Below are positions 8,863 through 18,576 of a DNA stretch of 64,000 nucleotides, piece by piece (the stretch's first letter is position 1; each line of letters begins with the position of its first letter). The position numbers were made by a program, and so were the translations under genes. The notes below the pieces were generated by a model, which had not been told where the DNA came from, made no database searches, and saw nothing but the letters and a program-made list of their open reading frames with translations. The stretch covers positions 1,674,001-1,738,000 of the forward strand of contig NZ_CAJGZV010000001.1 of the NCBI RefSeq assembly GCF_904846065.1. Reading direction: 5' to 3'. The DNA comes from Psychrobacter immobilis. GTDB lineage: Bacteria; Pseudomonadota; Gammaproteobacteria; Pseudomonadales; Moraxellaceae.

Positions 8863-9666
8863 ATGGCGCACTCTAACTCCAACTCTAATAACAAGCAATT
8901 AAATACTATAGCGGCTATTTCCGACATTCATAGTAATGTCTTCGCACTTGAAGCCGTGCTGACTGATATTAAACAGCGCGATATTGATCAAATTGTTAAT
9001 CTGGGCGATATTCTATACGGACCGATTGCCCCCAAAGATACCTATGCGCTCTTAATGGCACAGCAGAACGATATCATTACTATTCGAGGTAATCAGGATA
9101 GACAGATTTATGAAGCGACAACAGCGGAGATTGGCAACAGCGCAACCATGGCTTTTATCATAGAGGACTTGCCAAAAGCAGCGGTTAAGTGGCTGCAGAA
9201 TTTGCCGTTTGATTGTCATCTGAGTGAAGATGTTTATCTGTGCCATGGGTCACCAACCGATGACATGGTATATTTGTGAGAAAATATCGAGACGGGTCAG
9301 CCGACCTTACGTGATAATCTAGCCATTTTGGCACTGCTTAACGGTATTGGCAGTTCAGTGATCATATGTGGTCATACTCATATCCCACGTATAGTCACGC
9401 TATCGACAGGGCAGATGGTCGTCAATACAGGTAGCGTTGGTTACCCAGCCTATGAAGATGATTTGCCTATCGCTCATAAAATGCAAACCTATTCGCCCCA
9501 TGCCAGTTACGCGATTATTAAATGTGTTGATACTGAACAGGGCAAATACTGGCAAACTGAGCATATCAAAGTGCCTTATGATTATGAGGCTGCGGCTAAA
9601 TTAGCTTCAATGAACGGTCGTGAAGACTGGGCGTTTGCACTGAGAACAGGGCGAGTATTGCCTTGA
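8863..9666 (+). pseudogene. Metallophosphoesterase interrupted by an in-frame TGA
   Basis: A YfcE/YmdB-like calcineurin-fold phosphoesterase read in a single frame except for a TGA at 9277-9279. Upstream of it are the metal motifs SDIHSN, NLGDILYGP, RGNQD and LCHGSP; downstream, in the same frame, are ICGHTHIPR and VVNTGSVGYPA. All five conserved blocks are therefore present, and the break lies in the loop between blocks four and five (DDMVYL-stop-ENIETG). A single substitution from a sense codon would explain it. Either the gene is a recent nonsense pseudogene or the base is a sequencing error. A truncated product without GHTH would lack a metal ligand and should be inactive. Confidence 0.85.
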
Positions 9667-9706
9667 TGAGCAATTAAATATATAAGTATCAGGATTTTGC
9701 CTATTT

Positions 9707-10210
9707 TTAGCATGATTTACTAAGTTGCAAGCTATTATATGCATCAATATCTCTATGACCACACCAAACCTCTTTCAATGCGGGTAGCGCTTGAATATCT
9801 ATTTGCCTAAAAAAACCGTCTACATTAAGCTGTCGATAATTCGCTCCTCGCTCCATTAGTTGATTAGAAAATAAAGAAAAGCTTGCAACTGGCGTCTCAG
9901 AATGGCTATAGATATGAATACTAATAACATTAGCTCCCTCTTTGCCGCCTAGACCTTTACGCCAAAAACCATGGCTTTGACTGTTTATCTCATCGACTAT
10001 GGCTTGCATTTTTTCAGGCTGATGCTTTGCGTCGTAAGATAGTAGAATAGGGTTTGAATAAGGGTTCTCAATTTCAACTTTGCTGATGTCATGATAAGTA
10101 GCTCTTGATGTTAAGCTTGATTCTTTATTTGTACAGGAAGTTAAACACAACACTATTGGCAAAAATATAGTCGCTATAAACATCAGCTTAATAGCTATCA
10201 GAATGCCCAT
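9707..10210 (-). CDS. Predicted lipoprotein, unknown function
   Basis: 167-residue protein with a hydrophobic N-terminus ending in lipobox LTSC (cysteine about residue 26), so it is probably exported and lipid-anchored. AAAGGA five bases before the ATG at 10210 supports the start. The mature part is mixed polar with a segment VDEINSQSHGFWRKGLGG and a C-terminal VWCGHRDIDAYNS; no known domain is recognised. It lies on the minus strand between the broken phosphoesterase and the DUF1543 gene, sharing an upstream region with the latter. Confidence 0.7.
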   Translation of the reverse strand: MGILIAIKLMFIATIFLPIVLCLTSCTNKESSLTSRATYHDISKVEIENPYSNPILLSYDAKHQPEKMQAIVDEINSQSHGFWRKGLGGKEGANVISIHIYSHSETPVASFSLFSNQLMERGANYRQLNVDGFFRQIDIQALPALKEVWCGHRDIDAYNSLQLSKSC

Positions 10211-10285
10211 ATTGATCCTTTTTATATGATTTATCTAACATCACACATTTTACTCAGAAGTTATTAACGTACAAGGTAATTCTTT

Positions 10286-10879
10286 ATGCCAACACTCTTT
10301 ATGTTACAGCTTGGTGGTCGCCCCAAAGGTCGTTTGATTGAGCAGCATGATATTTTCTTTGGTGTGGCCAATCAGGTGAGCGAGCTGGTAGACGATATCA
10401 ATCACCACTGGCCTGAAGTCAAAAACAAATGGCATATTGATTCATACAGAGCGATTACCAAAGTGGGAAACCATACTGTTAAATTGATCGAGTCAAACAA
10501 TCAAACAGCGAATGATAACGGTTTAAAACTGTTCTTTATTAATTTAGGCGGCTATCGGCGGGGGAGTTTTGAAGAGTTTCATCATAAACTGCTTATCGTC
10601 GCTGCTACTCAAGCAGATGCTATTAAACAAGCCAAACAAAGTACATTTTATAAAGAATTTACTTTTAAAGATAAAGACTCACCTTTTAATGCCGCATCGC
10701 ACATTGATGATAAATTTCAGGTAGATATCGATGATATATACGACGTGAACGACCTTGTCTCAAACATACAGATTTTAATTGAGCCTACGATTCATAATAG
10801 TCACGAACTTGCAAATGCTGATGAAGATAAAGAGTATGTTGGTTATCTAAGTATCAAGAATTTAAGGAAGTTATTTTAA
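10286..10879 (+). CDS. DUF1543 protein with two domain copies
   Basis: 197-residue cytosolic protein. Two related blocks are visible: LGGRPKGRLIEQHDIFFGVA from residue 9 and LGGYRRGSFEEFHHKLLIVA from residue 87, each followed by a helix-rich stretch. This is the DUF1543 pattern, whose function is unknown. AAGGT eight bases before the ATG supports the start. The C-terminal part is acidic (DVNDLVSN, ANADEDKEY). It is followed by two unrecognised same-strand genes and then hrpA, but gaps of 50-100 bp make an operon uncertain. Confidence 0.75.
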   Translation: MPTLFMLQLGGRPKGRLIEQHDIFFGVANQVSELVDDINHHWPEVKNKWHIDSYRAITKVGNHTVKLIESNNQTANDNGLKLFFINLGGYRRGSFEEFHHKLLIVAATQADAIKQAKQSTFYKEFTFKDKDSPFNAASHIDDKFQVDIDDIYDVNDLVSNIQILIEPTIHNSHELANADEDKEYVGYLSIKNLRKLF

Positions 10880-10927
10880 ATTCATTTCATTTTTAGTCTC
10901 ATCATTTAATTAAGGACACACCCTAAT

Positions 10928-11245
10928 ATGGCTTTAAATATGTATTATAAAAATGGCATGATTCGCAAATCGCGTTGCCAAATCTCTGATGAGCTATTAC
11001 CCACCCTTTATCAGATTCATGATAATGCTAAGTTTCCACAACTCACTTGGTTAATTGATAATGTGTATGAAAATCCGCAGATTCAACCTGATGTCGCACA
11101 AGCATTAGCTGATGAAATGGTAGCGTTTGAGAGGTTAATACTTTCGCTGCATCTGCCTTTTCCTAGGCTGCCATTGCAAAAGTTGCAGAATTTCTTTACG
11201 GGGGCTGCCATTCGTCAACAGATTATTTATACAAGCAGCGTTTGA
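10928..11245 (+). CDS. Hypothetical protein, 105 residues
   Basis: Unrecognised soluble protein with no signal peptide or membrane helix. It reads as mostly helical, with the segment QPDVAQALADEMVAFERLILSLHLPF and a C-terminal AIRQQIIYTSSV. AAGGA lies 12 bases before the ATG at 10928. It is 49 bp after the DUF1543 gene and on the same strand, so co-transcription is likely (inference). Confidence 0.6.
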   Translation: MALNMYYKNGMIRKSRCQISDELLPTLYQIHDNAKFPQLTWLIDNVYENPQIQPDVAQALADEMVAFERLILSLHLPFPRLPLQKLQNFFTGAAIRQQIIYTSSV

Positions 11246-11342
11246 GCTTACAAATAATTTATTTACAAAAATAAAATAGGGCTGGTAGGTTTGAAAAATT
11301 TGATAAAATGTCACTACTGAACCACGAATTTACGAACCTTTT

Positions 11343-11756
11343 ATGATCTATCAGTGCATCACAGAAGAGGGTGAGCATTTACGTTTGGATGTGATTAATA
11401 GTGATATTGGTTATATGCTGAAGTATTATTTCGCTACCCAAGGCAATCCTTTAAGATTAGAGGCGCAGCAAGCTACTGAGGATACCTATTATACGACTCT
11501 TTCTAATGGTACTAATCTCGTTATGCGGGATCCGAATAATTACTATGAGCTGACACAGTTTGAAGATAGCGATACCTCTTTTTATATTATTAATGCCATC
11601 ACTGGTCAAGAGATGAATCATTTTTCTTGTGAGAATAACTCGATTGAAAATGATCAGTATGCTTTGATTGCTCAAATGGAGCCAAAGCATTTTAAATTTA
11701 GACCCATGACGGATGATCTTAGAAATATTTTGACTGAGCGTTTTGCAAATAGGTAA
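11343..11756 (+). CDS. Hypothetical protein, 137 residues
   Basis: Soluble acidic protein starting MIYQCITEEGEHLRLDV, with many aromatic and beta-type stretches (TEDTYYTTLSNGTNLVMRD, SFYIINAITGQE) and no signal peptide. No family recognised. The ATG at 11343 lacks a clear Shine-Dalgarno. It sits 97 bp after the previous hypothetical gene and 102 bp before hrpA, all on the plus strand. Confidence 0.6.
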   Translation: MIYQCITEEGEHLRLDVINSDIGYMLKYYFATQGNPLRLEAQQATEDTYYTTLSNGTNLVMRDPNNYYELTQFEDSDTSFYIINAITGQEMNHFSCENNSIENDQYALIAQMEPKHFKFRPMTDDLRNILTERFANR

Positions 11757-11858
11757 TAGCCTGCATAGTTGCCAAGCAAACACTATAACCACCTTGAATC
11801 ACGCCCAAATTACCCTCATAATCTAACCACTTCCAAACAATAAATAGCCTAAGTAAAT

Positions 11859-14800
11859 ATGCCGAATACTTCTAAGAATACCTCAAATATACCAACTGAA
11901 AACAATACCAATGGATTTAAATCCGATGAATTAAGTAAATTAACAAACCCAAGTGACGATGATTTAAATATTACGGCAAACAGTAATGAAGCGTCTTCAC
12001 AACCTGATATGGTTGTTGATTTACCAGTACTCGCTAAAGACAGTTATTATTTAAGTCGTCTTGAGCGTGAACTGGCAAGGGCTGCCGTGGCTAAAAATAA
12101 AAAAGTTTCTGACGATAAAGCGGATGATGGGCTAACTAAAAAACGTGCGCAGTATGAAAAAATCAAGACCCGCTCACAGCAAGCGGTGCAGGCACGTATG
12201 GATAGCATTCCAGAAAAACTGGCAGAAAAACTGAATCTTGATTTGCCCGTGAGTCAACGTGCAGAAGATTTAGTACAGGCGATTATTGATCACCAAGTCA
12301 TTATTGTTGCAGGGGAGACGGGTTCTGGTAAGACGACGCAATTGCCTAAGCTGGCAATGCTGGCAGGTCGCGGTATCACTGGGCAGATAGGGCATACCCA
12401 GCCTCGACGATTGGCCGCGCGCAGTGTGGCAAACCGTATCGCTGAAGAATTGGGCGAGCAGCTCGGTAATACTGTCAGCTTCAAGATTCGCTTTAATGAG
12501 CAGGGTACGGCGCAATCTGTTGTTAAGCTGATGACCGATGGTATCTTACTGGCTGAATTAGGTCACGATAGATTCTTGAGTAAATACGATACCATCATTA
12601 TTGATGAGGCGCATGAACGTAGCTTAAACATTGATTTCATTATGGGTTATCTGAAAAAGCTACTGCCCAAACGTCCTGATTTAAAAGTGATTATTACCTC
12701 AGCAACACTTGATACCAAACGCTTTAGTGAATACTTTAGCCGCTATGATAATAAGCTCAAGCGCAACGTACCTGCACCTATTTTCAATGTCGAAGGTCGT
12801 AGTTTTCCTGTTGAAGTTCGTTACCGTCCCCTCACTGATGAGCCAGTGAACAGCTCCGATGATGACAGCTACGATGACTTTGAAGAAAATCTGCCACGTG
12901 CGGTTGTGGCCGCCGTCGAAGAATGCTTTGGCGATGCACAAAATAAAGGTCATGCTGACCAAGCAGACATTTTGATATTTGCCGCCACAGAAGCTGAGAT
13001 TCGGGAGCTCCAAGAGGTGCTTGAGCGTCATGGGCCAAAGCATACGGAAGTGCTGCCATTATTTGCACGGCAGACTTATGAAGAGCAGCAGCGTATCTTT
13101 CAGCCGTCAGGTCGTGGCAGGCGTATCGTTATCGCGACCAACGTTGCCGAGACTGCATTGACCGTACCGGGTATCCGCTATGTGATTGATTTAGGGTTTG
13201 CGCGGATTTCTCGTTATTCGTATCGCTCACGCGTACAGCGTTTACCGATTGAGGCGATCTCGCAAGCGGCTGCCAATCAGCGTAAAGGTCGTTGTGGTCG
13301 TGTCGCACCAGGGGTTTGTATTCGTCTGTATAGTGAAGAGGACTTTACTGGTCGTCCGGAATTTACCGAGCCTGAGATTTTACGAACTAACTTAGCCTCG
13401 GTTATTTTACAGATGGCCAATCTTCGTTTAGGTAGCGTTGATGATTTTGCCTTTATTGAGCCACCTGATAGCCGCTTAGTTACTGATGGTCATAAATTGC
13501 TCGATGAATTGGGTGCCATTACCTCGAAAAGCGAAGCAACTGCTGCTCATCAAACCAATAAGCCAAAACCCAAAAACAGCCTCGACCATTTAAGCCTGAC
13601 GCCCACTGGGCAAAAAATGGCGCGTATGCCAATCGATCCAAGACTGGCACGTATGTTAGTCGCAGGTAGTGATTTTGATTGTATCCGTGAAATGCTTATC
13701 GTTGTCGCCGCGCTTGCCGTACAGGATCCACGCGAGCGTCCTGCCAATAAACGTCAGCAAGCCGATCAAAAGCATGCGGAATTTCGTCAAGATGATTCTG
13801 ACTTTTTATTCTATTTGAGTCTGTGGAAAGCATTGTTTGAAAAAGATGAAGATGGCAATAAGCTGTCTGGCAATCAGCGTAAGAATTTTACCAAGAAAAA
13901 CTATCTGAGCTTCCCGCGTGTACGTGAGTGGAATCAAACCCATCGTCAGTTAGTACAAATGGTCACAGACCTTAAGCTGACGGATGTTAAAGAGGCAAAA
14001 GCTTCCGATAAAGGAACCGATAAAAATACTTCGTTAGAAAACATGACTAGCGATCCTACCGCGATCGAAGATGAAGAACTTAAAGCGGTTAAATATGCCA
14101 ATTTACACCGCGCATTATTGACAGGTCTATTGTCTACGATTGCGCATAAAACCGAAAATCGCGGTGAATACTTAGCCGCGCGCCAGCAAAAAGCCAAAAT
14201 ATTCCCAGCCAGTACAGTATTTAAACAAGTACCGCCTTGGGTCATGGCTTTTGAAGTGGTCGAAACCTCGCAAGTCTTTATGCGCACTGTTGCCAAAATT
14301 GAACCAGAATGGATTATCTCAGCCGCTGGTAATTTATTAAAGTACCATTACTTTGAGCCGCATTGGTCGAAGAAGACTGGACGAGTGAAAGCTTACGCGC
14401 AGATTAGCTTATTTGGGCTGATTATTATTAGTAAACAGCTGACCAATTATGAGCAAGTGAACTTAGTTGAGTCACGAGAAATCTTCATTCGTGATGGTCT
14501 GGTGACTGGTAATTTGGGGCGTCAAGCGCCATTTTTACAGCATAATATGGATAAAATTGCCGACATTGAACGCATTGAAGATAAGTTACGTCGCCGTGAT
14601 TTGTTGGTTGACGAAGAAGCACTGTATCAGTTTTATGATAAAAAAATACCTGAGCATATTGCCAGTCGCAAAGCCTTTGAAGATTGGCGTGCCGAGGTCG
14701 AAAAAACTGATGCTAACTATCTATTTTTTACCGATGATGACGTGCTCAATAGCCAAGCACCGACCACAGGCGATTTCCCAGAAGTGTGGAAATTGGGTGA

Positions 14801-16157
14801 TTTAAAACTACCGCTACGTTATGTCTTTGATCCGTCCAGCGATGATGATGGCGTGACCATTCGTGTGCCACTTGCCGCCCTACCGCAGCTTGATGCGATC
14901 GAACTATTATGGGGCGTACCCGGTTGGCGTTATGAGCTAGTATTGCAATTGCTTAAGTCACTACCAAAGGATATTCGCCGTCAAATTGTACCGATTCCTG
15001 ATACAGCCGATAGCTTGTTTGATGAACTGCAACCCGCTGGTGGACAAGGATTGCTTAAACAGCTTTGCCAAGCGCTCAACCGTCGCGGCGTTATGTCAGT
15101 GACGCCTGATAGCTTTAATCCCTCTAGCATTGATCGCTATTTACAGCCCCAAATCTGTGTGGTCGATGACAAAAACCGTATTATCGAAAAGGGTCGCGAC
15201 CTGCAAACCCTACAGATTCGTCATGCTTCTGAAACCCGCCAAGCGGTGAATGAGCAGCAAGGTACGCATACGAAATTCCCTGAGCATTTTGCCTTTAGCA
15301 AAAATCATCATAGTGCAGGAGTGGTGATGAAGCAGTTTGCTGCGCTCGTAGCAGATGCGTCAGGTGAAGCGGTATCTATCCATCAATATACCGATGTCAA
15401 TGCCGCGTTACAGGCACACCGTATCGGGGTTTTGACCTTGATAAAAGGTAAGCTTGGTGCGAAGAAAAAACAGCTGACCAGCCAAATTGATAAGATATTT
15501 AAATTGGCATTCGCGCCACTTGGTGATATGGAGAAGCTAAAAACCATCGTCATCGATGCGGCATTGGACGCGTCGCTTGAAGAGCATTATGTATTATTTG
15601 ATCATAGTGCTGATTTGCCTGAAAGTGCTGATGATGCTGCCGTAGCGCTTGCTGAAGAATTGCCCTTTACACCAGAAGAGTACGAGAAAACCTTGGAAGT
15701 GGTGTCGGGTAACTTTCTATTGACCGGTCAAAACGTCATAAAAATCCTTAAAAATGTTTATACTCGCTGGCAACGTATTCGCCAAAGCTTACTCATGCTC
15801 GATCGAGAGGTATTTGGTGAGTCTATCGAAGATATCGAAGACCAGCTAGAAGATTTGCACTTGGCTGATTTTGTTTATCGTATGGATTATAGCCATTGGC
15901 AGCAGTATCCGCGCTATCTAGAGGCGCTTGAAATTCGTATCGAACGGCTTGAGCACAATCTCGAATCTGATCTCGAAGGTGTATACGCGCTTGATGTACA
16001 TATGGAGCGGTTGGCAAATCGTGCCAATGATAAAGCCATTAGTGAATACCGCTGGATGGTCGAGGAGTATCGTATTCAGCTATTCGCGCAACCGATGAAA
16101 ACCCGCATGGCAGTGTCACCAAAGCGCCTAAGCAAGATGTGGGATAAAATTAGTTAG
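11859..16157 (+). CDS. hrpA: ATP-dependent RNA helicase HrpA (DEAH box)
   Basis: Large DEAH/RHA helicase, 1432 residues, that in E. coli acts on stalled ribosomes and mRNA. Order: a polar Asn/Ser/Thr-rich N-terminal extension (about 1-130), RecA-like domain 1 with Walker A GETGSGKT (152-159), DEAH at 249-252 and SATLDT; domain 2 with motif V IATNVAETALTVPGI and motif VI QRKGRCGR (474-481); helicase-associated and OB regions; then the long C-terminal region seen in bacterial HrpA (DUF3418-like). It is about 130 residues longer than E. coli HrpA, partly from a loop with KASDKGTDKNTSLEN. No strong ribosome site precedes the ATG at 11859, so translation may begin further inside the polar N-terminus. 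Confidence 0.95.
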   Translation: MPNTSKNTSNIPTENNTNGFKSDELSKLTNPSDDDLNITANSNEASSQPDMVVDLPVLAKDSYYLSRLERELARAAVAKNKKVSDDKADDGLTKKRAQYEKIKTRSQQAVQARMDSIPEKLAEKLNLDLPVSQRAEDLVQAIIDHQVIIVAGETGSGKTTQLPKLAMLAGRGITGQIGHTQPRRLAARSVANRIAEELGEQLGNTVSFKIRFNEQGTAQSVVKLMTDGILLAELGHDRFLSKYDTIIIDEAHERSLNIDFIMGYLKKLLPKRPDLKVIITSATLDTKRFSEYFSRYDNKLKRNVPAPIFNVEGRSFPVEVRYRPLTDEPVNSSDDDSYDDFEENLPRAVVAAVEECFGDAQNKGHADQADILIFAATEAEIRELQEVLERHGPKHTEVLPLFARQTYEEQQRIFQPSGRGRRIVIATNVAETALTVPGIRYVIDLGFARISRYSYRSRVQRLPIEAISQAAANQRKGRCGRVAPGVCIRLYSEEDFTGRPEFTEPEILRTNLASVILQMANLRLGSVDDFAFIEPPDSRLVTDGHKLLDELGAITSKSEATAAHQTNKPKPKNSLDHLSLTPTGQKMARMPIDPRLARMLVAGSDFDCIREMLIVVAALAVQDPRERPANKRQQADQKHAEFRQDDSDFLFYLSLWKALFEKDEDGNKLSGNQRKNFTKKNYLSFPRVREWNQTHRQLVQMVTDLKLTDVKEAKASDKGTDKNTSLENMTSDPTAIEDEELKAVKYANLHRALLTGLLSTIAHKTENRGEYLAARQQKAKIFPASTVFKQVPPWVMAFEVVETSQVFMRTVAKIEPEWIISAAGNLLKYHYFEPHWSKKTGRVKAYAQISLFGLIIISKQLTNYEQVNLVESREIFIRDGLVTGNLGRQAPFLQHNMDKIADIERIEDKLRRRDLLVDEEALYQFYDKKIPEHIASRKAFEDWRAEVEKTDANYLFFTDDDVLNSQAPTTGDFPEVWKLGDLKLPLRYVFDPSSDDDGVTIRVPLAALPQLDAIELLWGVPGWRYELVLQLLKSLPKDIRRQIVPIPDTADSLFDELQPAGGQGLLKQLCQALNRRGVMSVTPDSFNPSSIDRYLQPQICVVDDKNRIIEKGRDLQTLQIRHASETRQAVNEQQGTHTKFPEHFAFSKNHHSAGVVMKQFAALVADASGEAVSIHQYTDVNAALQAHRIGVLTLIKGKLGAKKKQLTSQIDKIFKLAFAPLGDMEKLKTIVIDAALDASLEEHYVLFDHSADLPESADDAAVALAEELPFTPEEYEKTLEVVSGNFLLTGQNVIKILKNVYTRWQRIRQSLLMLDREVFGESIEDIEDQLEDLHLADFVYRMDYSHWQQYPRYLEALEIRIERLEHNLESDLEGVYALDVHMERLANRANDKAISEYRWMVEEYRIQLFAQPMKTRMAVSPKRLSKMWDKIS

Positions 16158-16212
16158 GATAGCGTTAGATTTTTAAAACTTGCTAATTGACAGCATATGA
16201 CAATTGTCTTGT

Positions 16213-16267
16213 ATAGCTCTTTGATTTAGTCGATAATATTTGATTAAATGAAAGAGCTATTATTTTT
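16213..16267 (+). terminator. Intrinsic terminator after hrpA
   Basis: Perfect 10-bp stem ATAGCTCTTT / AAAGAGCTAT with a 28-nt loop that can pair further (ATTTA / TAAAT), followed by a T-rich stretch. Confidence 0.75.
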
Positions 16268-16332
16268 TATACCAACGTTTTTTGGATGTTACCTAATATA
16301 TTGATGTAAGTTTTTGAGCAGGATAAAAAATA

Positions 16333-16701
16333 ATGATTAAAGGTAGATTGATAATACTAGCATTTGCATCAACTATATTTATGAGTACGGGCTGTGATGA
16401 GACACAAGCCAGTAATAATAAAAATGTGAAGGGATTTGCGCCAACAAGCGTAGAAAAAGAAGTGCAGTTACGCGGTAAGTTTAAAAGAAGCTTTGAAGTT
16501 CACGAGTTCGTTTCTGATAACATCATTTACTATGTGTCAGACCCAAAGCAATTATTAATTAAAGATTCGAAAAGTCTCAAGCAAAAAGGTTATTACAAAT
16601 ATTTCGAAATTTGTGTCATTGGTAACATTAGCCCTATCGGTCAATATGGGCCTCTAGGCAAATATCAAAATCAAATAACTATTCGTGAGATTTGCGCGTA
16701 G
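16333..16701 (+). CDS. Small predicted lipoprotein, unknown function
   Basis: 122 residues with signal peptide MIKGRLIILAFASTIFMSTG followed by the lipid-attachment cysteine (lipobox STGC). The mature part is basic and contains LRGKFKRSFEVHEFVSDN and later YFEICVIGNISPIGQYGPLG, suggesting a small beta-rich fold; no family recognised. AGGAT about 10 bases before the ATG. It is flanked by terminators on both sides, so it is its own unit. Confidence 0.65.
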   Translation: MIKGRLIILAFASTIFMSTGCDETQASNNKNVKGFAPTSVEKEVQLRGKFKRSFEVHEFVSDNIIYYVSDPKQLLIKDSKSLKQKGYYKYFEICVIGNISPIGQYGPLGKYQNQITIREICA

Positions 16702-16773
16702 CTTTGATAGCGTAGGTTATCGTATGGATATCCTATTGATTTTAAGTAACTAACTTTCACTCACTATCGATAA

Positions 16774-16809
16774 AAAGGCTGGATTGGCAATTGCTAACCC
16801 AGCCTTTTG
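16774..16809. terminator. Bidirectional terminator
   Basis: Stem AAAGGCTGG / CCAGCCTTT with a 16-nt loop, T-rich on both strands, between the converging small lipoprotein gene and the minus-strand membrane protein gene. Confidence 0.75.
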
Positions 16810-16913
16810 TTTAAGTGCCATTGTTTTTTTGCGACGGATAAATCTTTTATGAAACAAAAAAGCAAAGGTAGCGTCATGAGAACTTTGCTCTAAAATTTAG
16901 CATCTGAGTAAAA

Positions 16914-17243
16914 TTAGTGGCTGATCTTTTCTGTCAGCACACCCATACTATAAAGCAAGAATGCTATAACGGTCAGTGCTACAATAAATGGCGTGAGTAT
17001 CCAAATCACCACATTGATCAATAATGAGGGCAATAATCCATTAAATAATACCGTGTTTGGTGTAAAAAAGTCCGTCATAACATCGACTGCACGCTTAGCT
17101 ACGGGGAATAACAAAGTGCTTAGTGCCAGCATATAAATATACTTGCTAAAACCAGGGTCGCTCATGACCACCATAAAATAAAACACCAAAAAATAAGTGA
17201 CACCCAATGCCCAGCATTTGAGAGTATAGCTTAGACGAATCAT
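16914..17243 (-). CDS. Small membrane protein, unknown function
   Basis: 109 residues with an amphipathic start and three to four hydrophobic stretches (GVTYFLVFYFMVVM, IYMLALSTLLFPVA, LINVVIWILTPFIVALTVIA). No enzyme motifs. GGGAGGC eight bases upstream supports the ATG at 17243. The size and layout resemble small holin-like or DUF-type membrane proteins, but I cannot name one. Confidence 0.65.
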   Translation of the reverse strand: MIRLSYTLKCWALGVTYFLVFYFMVVMSDPGFSKYIYMLALSTLLFPVAKRAVDVMTDFFTPNTVLFNGLLPSLLINVVIWILTPFIVALTVIAFLLYSMGVLTEKISH

Positions 17244-17536
17244 GTTAGTGCCTCCCGAAATATTCTGACGATCACACGTAGAAAAATTATTATAATAGTT
17301 GCTAAATTATGAATATATATTATATGTTATAATATGAATATATAGACCAAGTCAACTGTTTTTTTTCTTGGGTAAGATATTTCGTCGTTTGTTTGGCTGG
17401 AAAGAGGGAGGGTGTAGGAATCTGTTAAACAGATAATTAAATTTTGTACGCAGTTGCTTATGAAGCTGTCAAGACGCAGAGGGATTGCCTTAGTCAGAAA
17501 CCATTATAGTAGGGGCATTATGGTAGAAGCCTCATT

Positions 17537-18394
17537 CTAGATATTTAACTCACTGCTTGGGCTTACTCCAAATAGCCGCTTATATTCACGGCTAAATTGG
17601 CTGGGACTCTCATAGCCTACTTGCATGGCGATTTGCGATACTTGTGCTTCGCCGAGTTGAATCAGCTGCCGCGCTTTCATCAATCGTAGGCTTTTTTGAT
17701 ATTGAAGCGGGCTTAGTTGAGTGATTTCTTTAAAATGTTGATGAAATCCCGACACGCTCATACCGCAGCGACTGGCCAAATCTTCTATGATGACGGGCTC
17801 TTCTAAATGCGCTTTTAGCCAATCGGTAGCTTGGGCAATACGGTGGGTGTGACTGCCATTAACCACCAGTTGCCGAAGTTTATGACCTTGCTGTGCTGAG
17901 AGTAGCCGATAATAAATTTCTTGCTGAATTAAAGATGATAAAAAATCTATATCATTTGGATAATTAAGCAAGTCTATCAGCCGCTCGAATGCAGTTAATA
18001 TGGTGTCTTCTAATGGCCATTTTATACCTAGATGCTCATAATCGGCATTTTTCCGAGGTGGTATTTGCGCCATGACTTCACGAATGAGCGCCAAATTTAA
18101 TTTCATAGACAATACGATGACAGGCTTCTCTACAGTGGCGTGTTTGATATGCATGCTTATAGGAATATTTACAGGGCAGAACATCAGACTGCTGTCATCA
18201 AATTTCTGGCAATCTGTACCTAAGTAAATTTCACGCGTGCCTTGTAAGACGATACATATACTAGGTTCTTGGATATAGCTGACAGTCTTTCTTGGTCTGT
18301 CGGCACAATAAAAAAACAAGCCTGAAATGTCTGATTCGATGGTTTGGTTTTTGGGTAATATACTAAGTAGCTGCTCAACCGTTTTTGTTTTCAT
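17537..18394 (-). CDS. AraC-family transcriptional regulator
   Basis: 285 residues. The N-terminal ~180 residues match the AraC_N type cupin-like effector domain (YIQEPSICIVLQGTREIYLG). The C-terminal ~100 residues contain two helix-turn-helix units, including SRCGMSVSGFHQHFKEIT and AMQVGYESPSQFSREYKRLFG, the standard AraC pattern. It is transcribed away from the ohr gene, starting 182 bp from it, so it is a candidate regulator of ohr (inference; ohr is usually controlled by the MarR-family OhrR). Upstream ribosome site is weak. Confidence 0.9.
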   Translation of the reverse strand: MKTKTVEQLLSILPKNQTIESDISGLFFYCADRPRKTVSYIQEPSICIVLQGTREIYLGTDCQKFDDSSLMFCPVNIPISMHIKHATVEKPVIVLSMKLNLALIREVMAQIPPRKNADYEHLGIKWPLEDTILTAFERLIDLLNYPNDIDFLSSLIQQEIYYRLLSAQQGHKLRQLVVNGSHTHRIAQATDWLKAHLEEPVIIEDLASRCGMSVSGFHQHFKEITQLSPLQYQKSLRLMKARQLIQLGEAQVSQIAMQVGYESPSQFSREYKRLFGVSPSSELNI

Positions 18395-18576
18395 GATTTC
18401 TACTTACTTTATAATTTGCCTAATGATATAAATATTTATAGGAATAGGCAAGGATGCTGGAGTAATGCTCTATCAGATTAGCGTGTTCACTTCTATAATG
18501 ATGGCATCAAAACGCAGTAAGATTGATTTGCAGCGTATTGCCCAATACCAATAACATGCCAATCCATAAGGAATAT

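Noticed and set aside
9277..9330. Selenocysteine recoding at the in-frame TGA of the metallophosphoesterase, since a small GGTC-AGCC-GACC stem follows it
   Set aside because: The stem is only 4 bp, the family is not a known selenoprotein family, and the TGA lies in a loop outside the metal-binding motifs. A nonsense mutation or base error is simpler.
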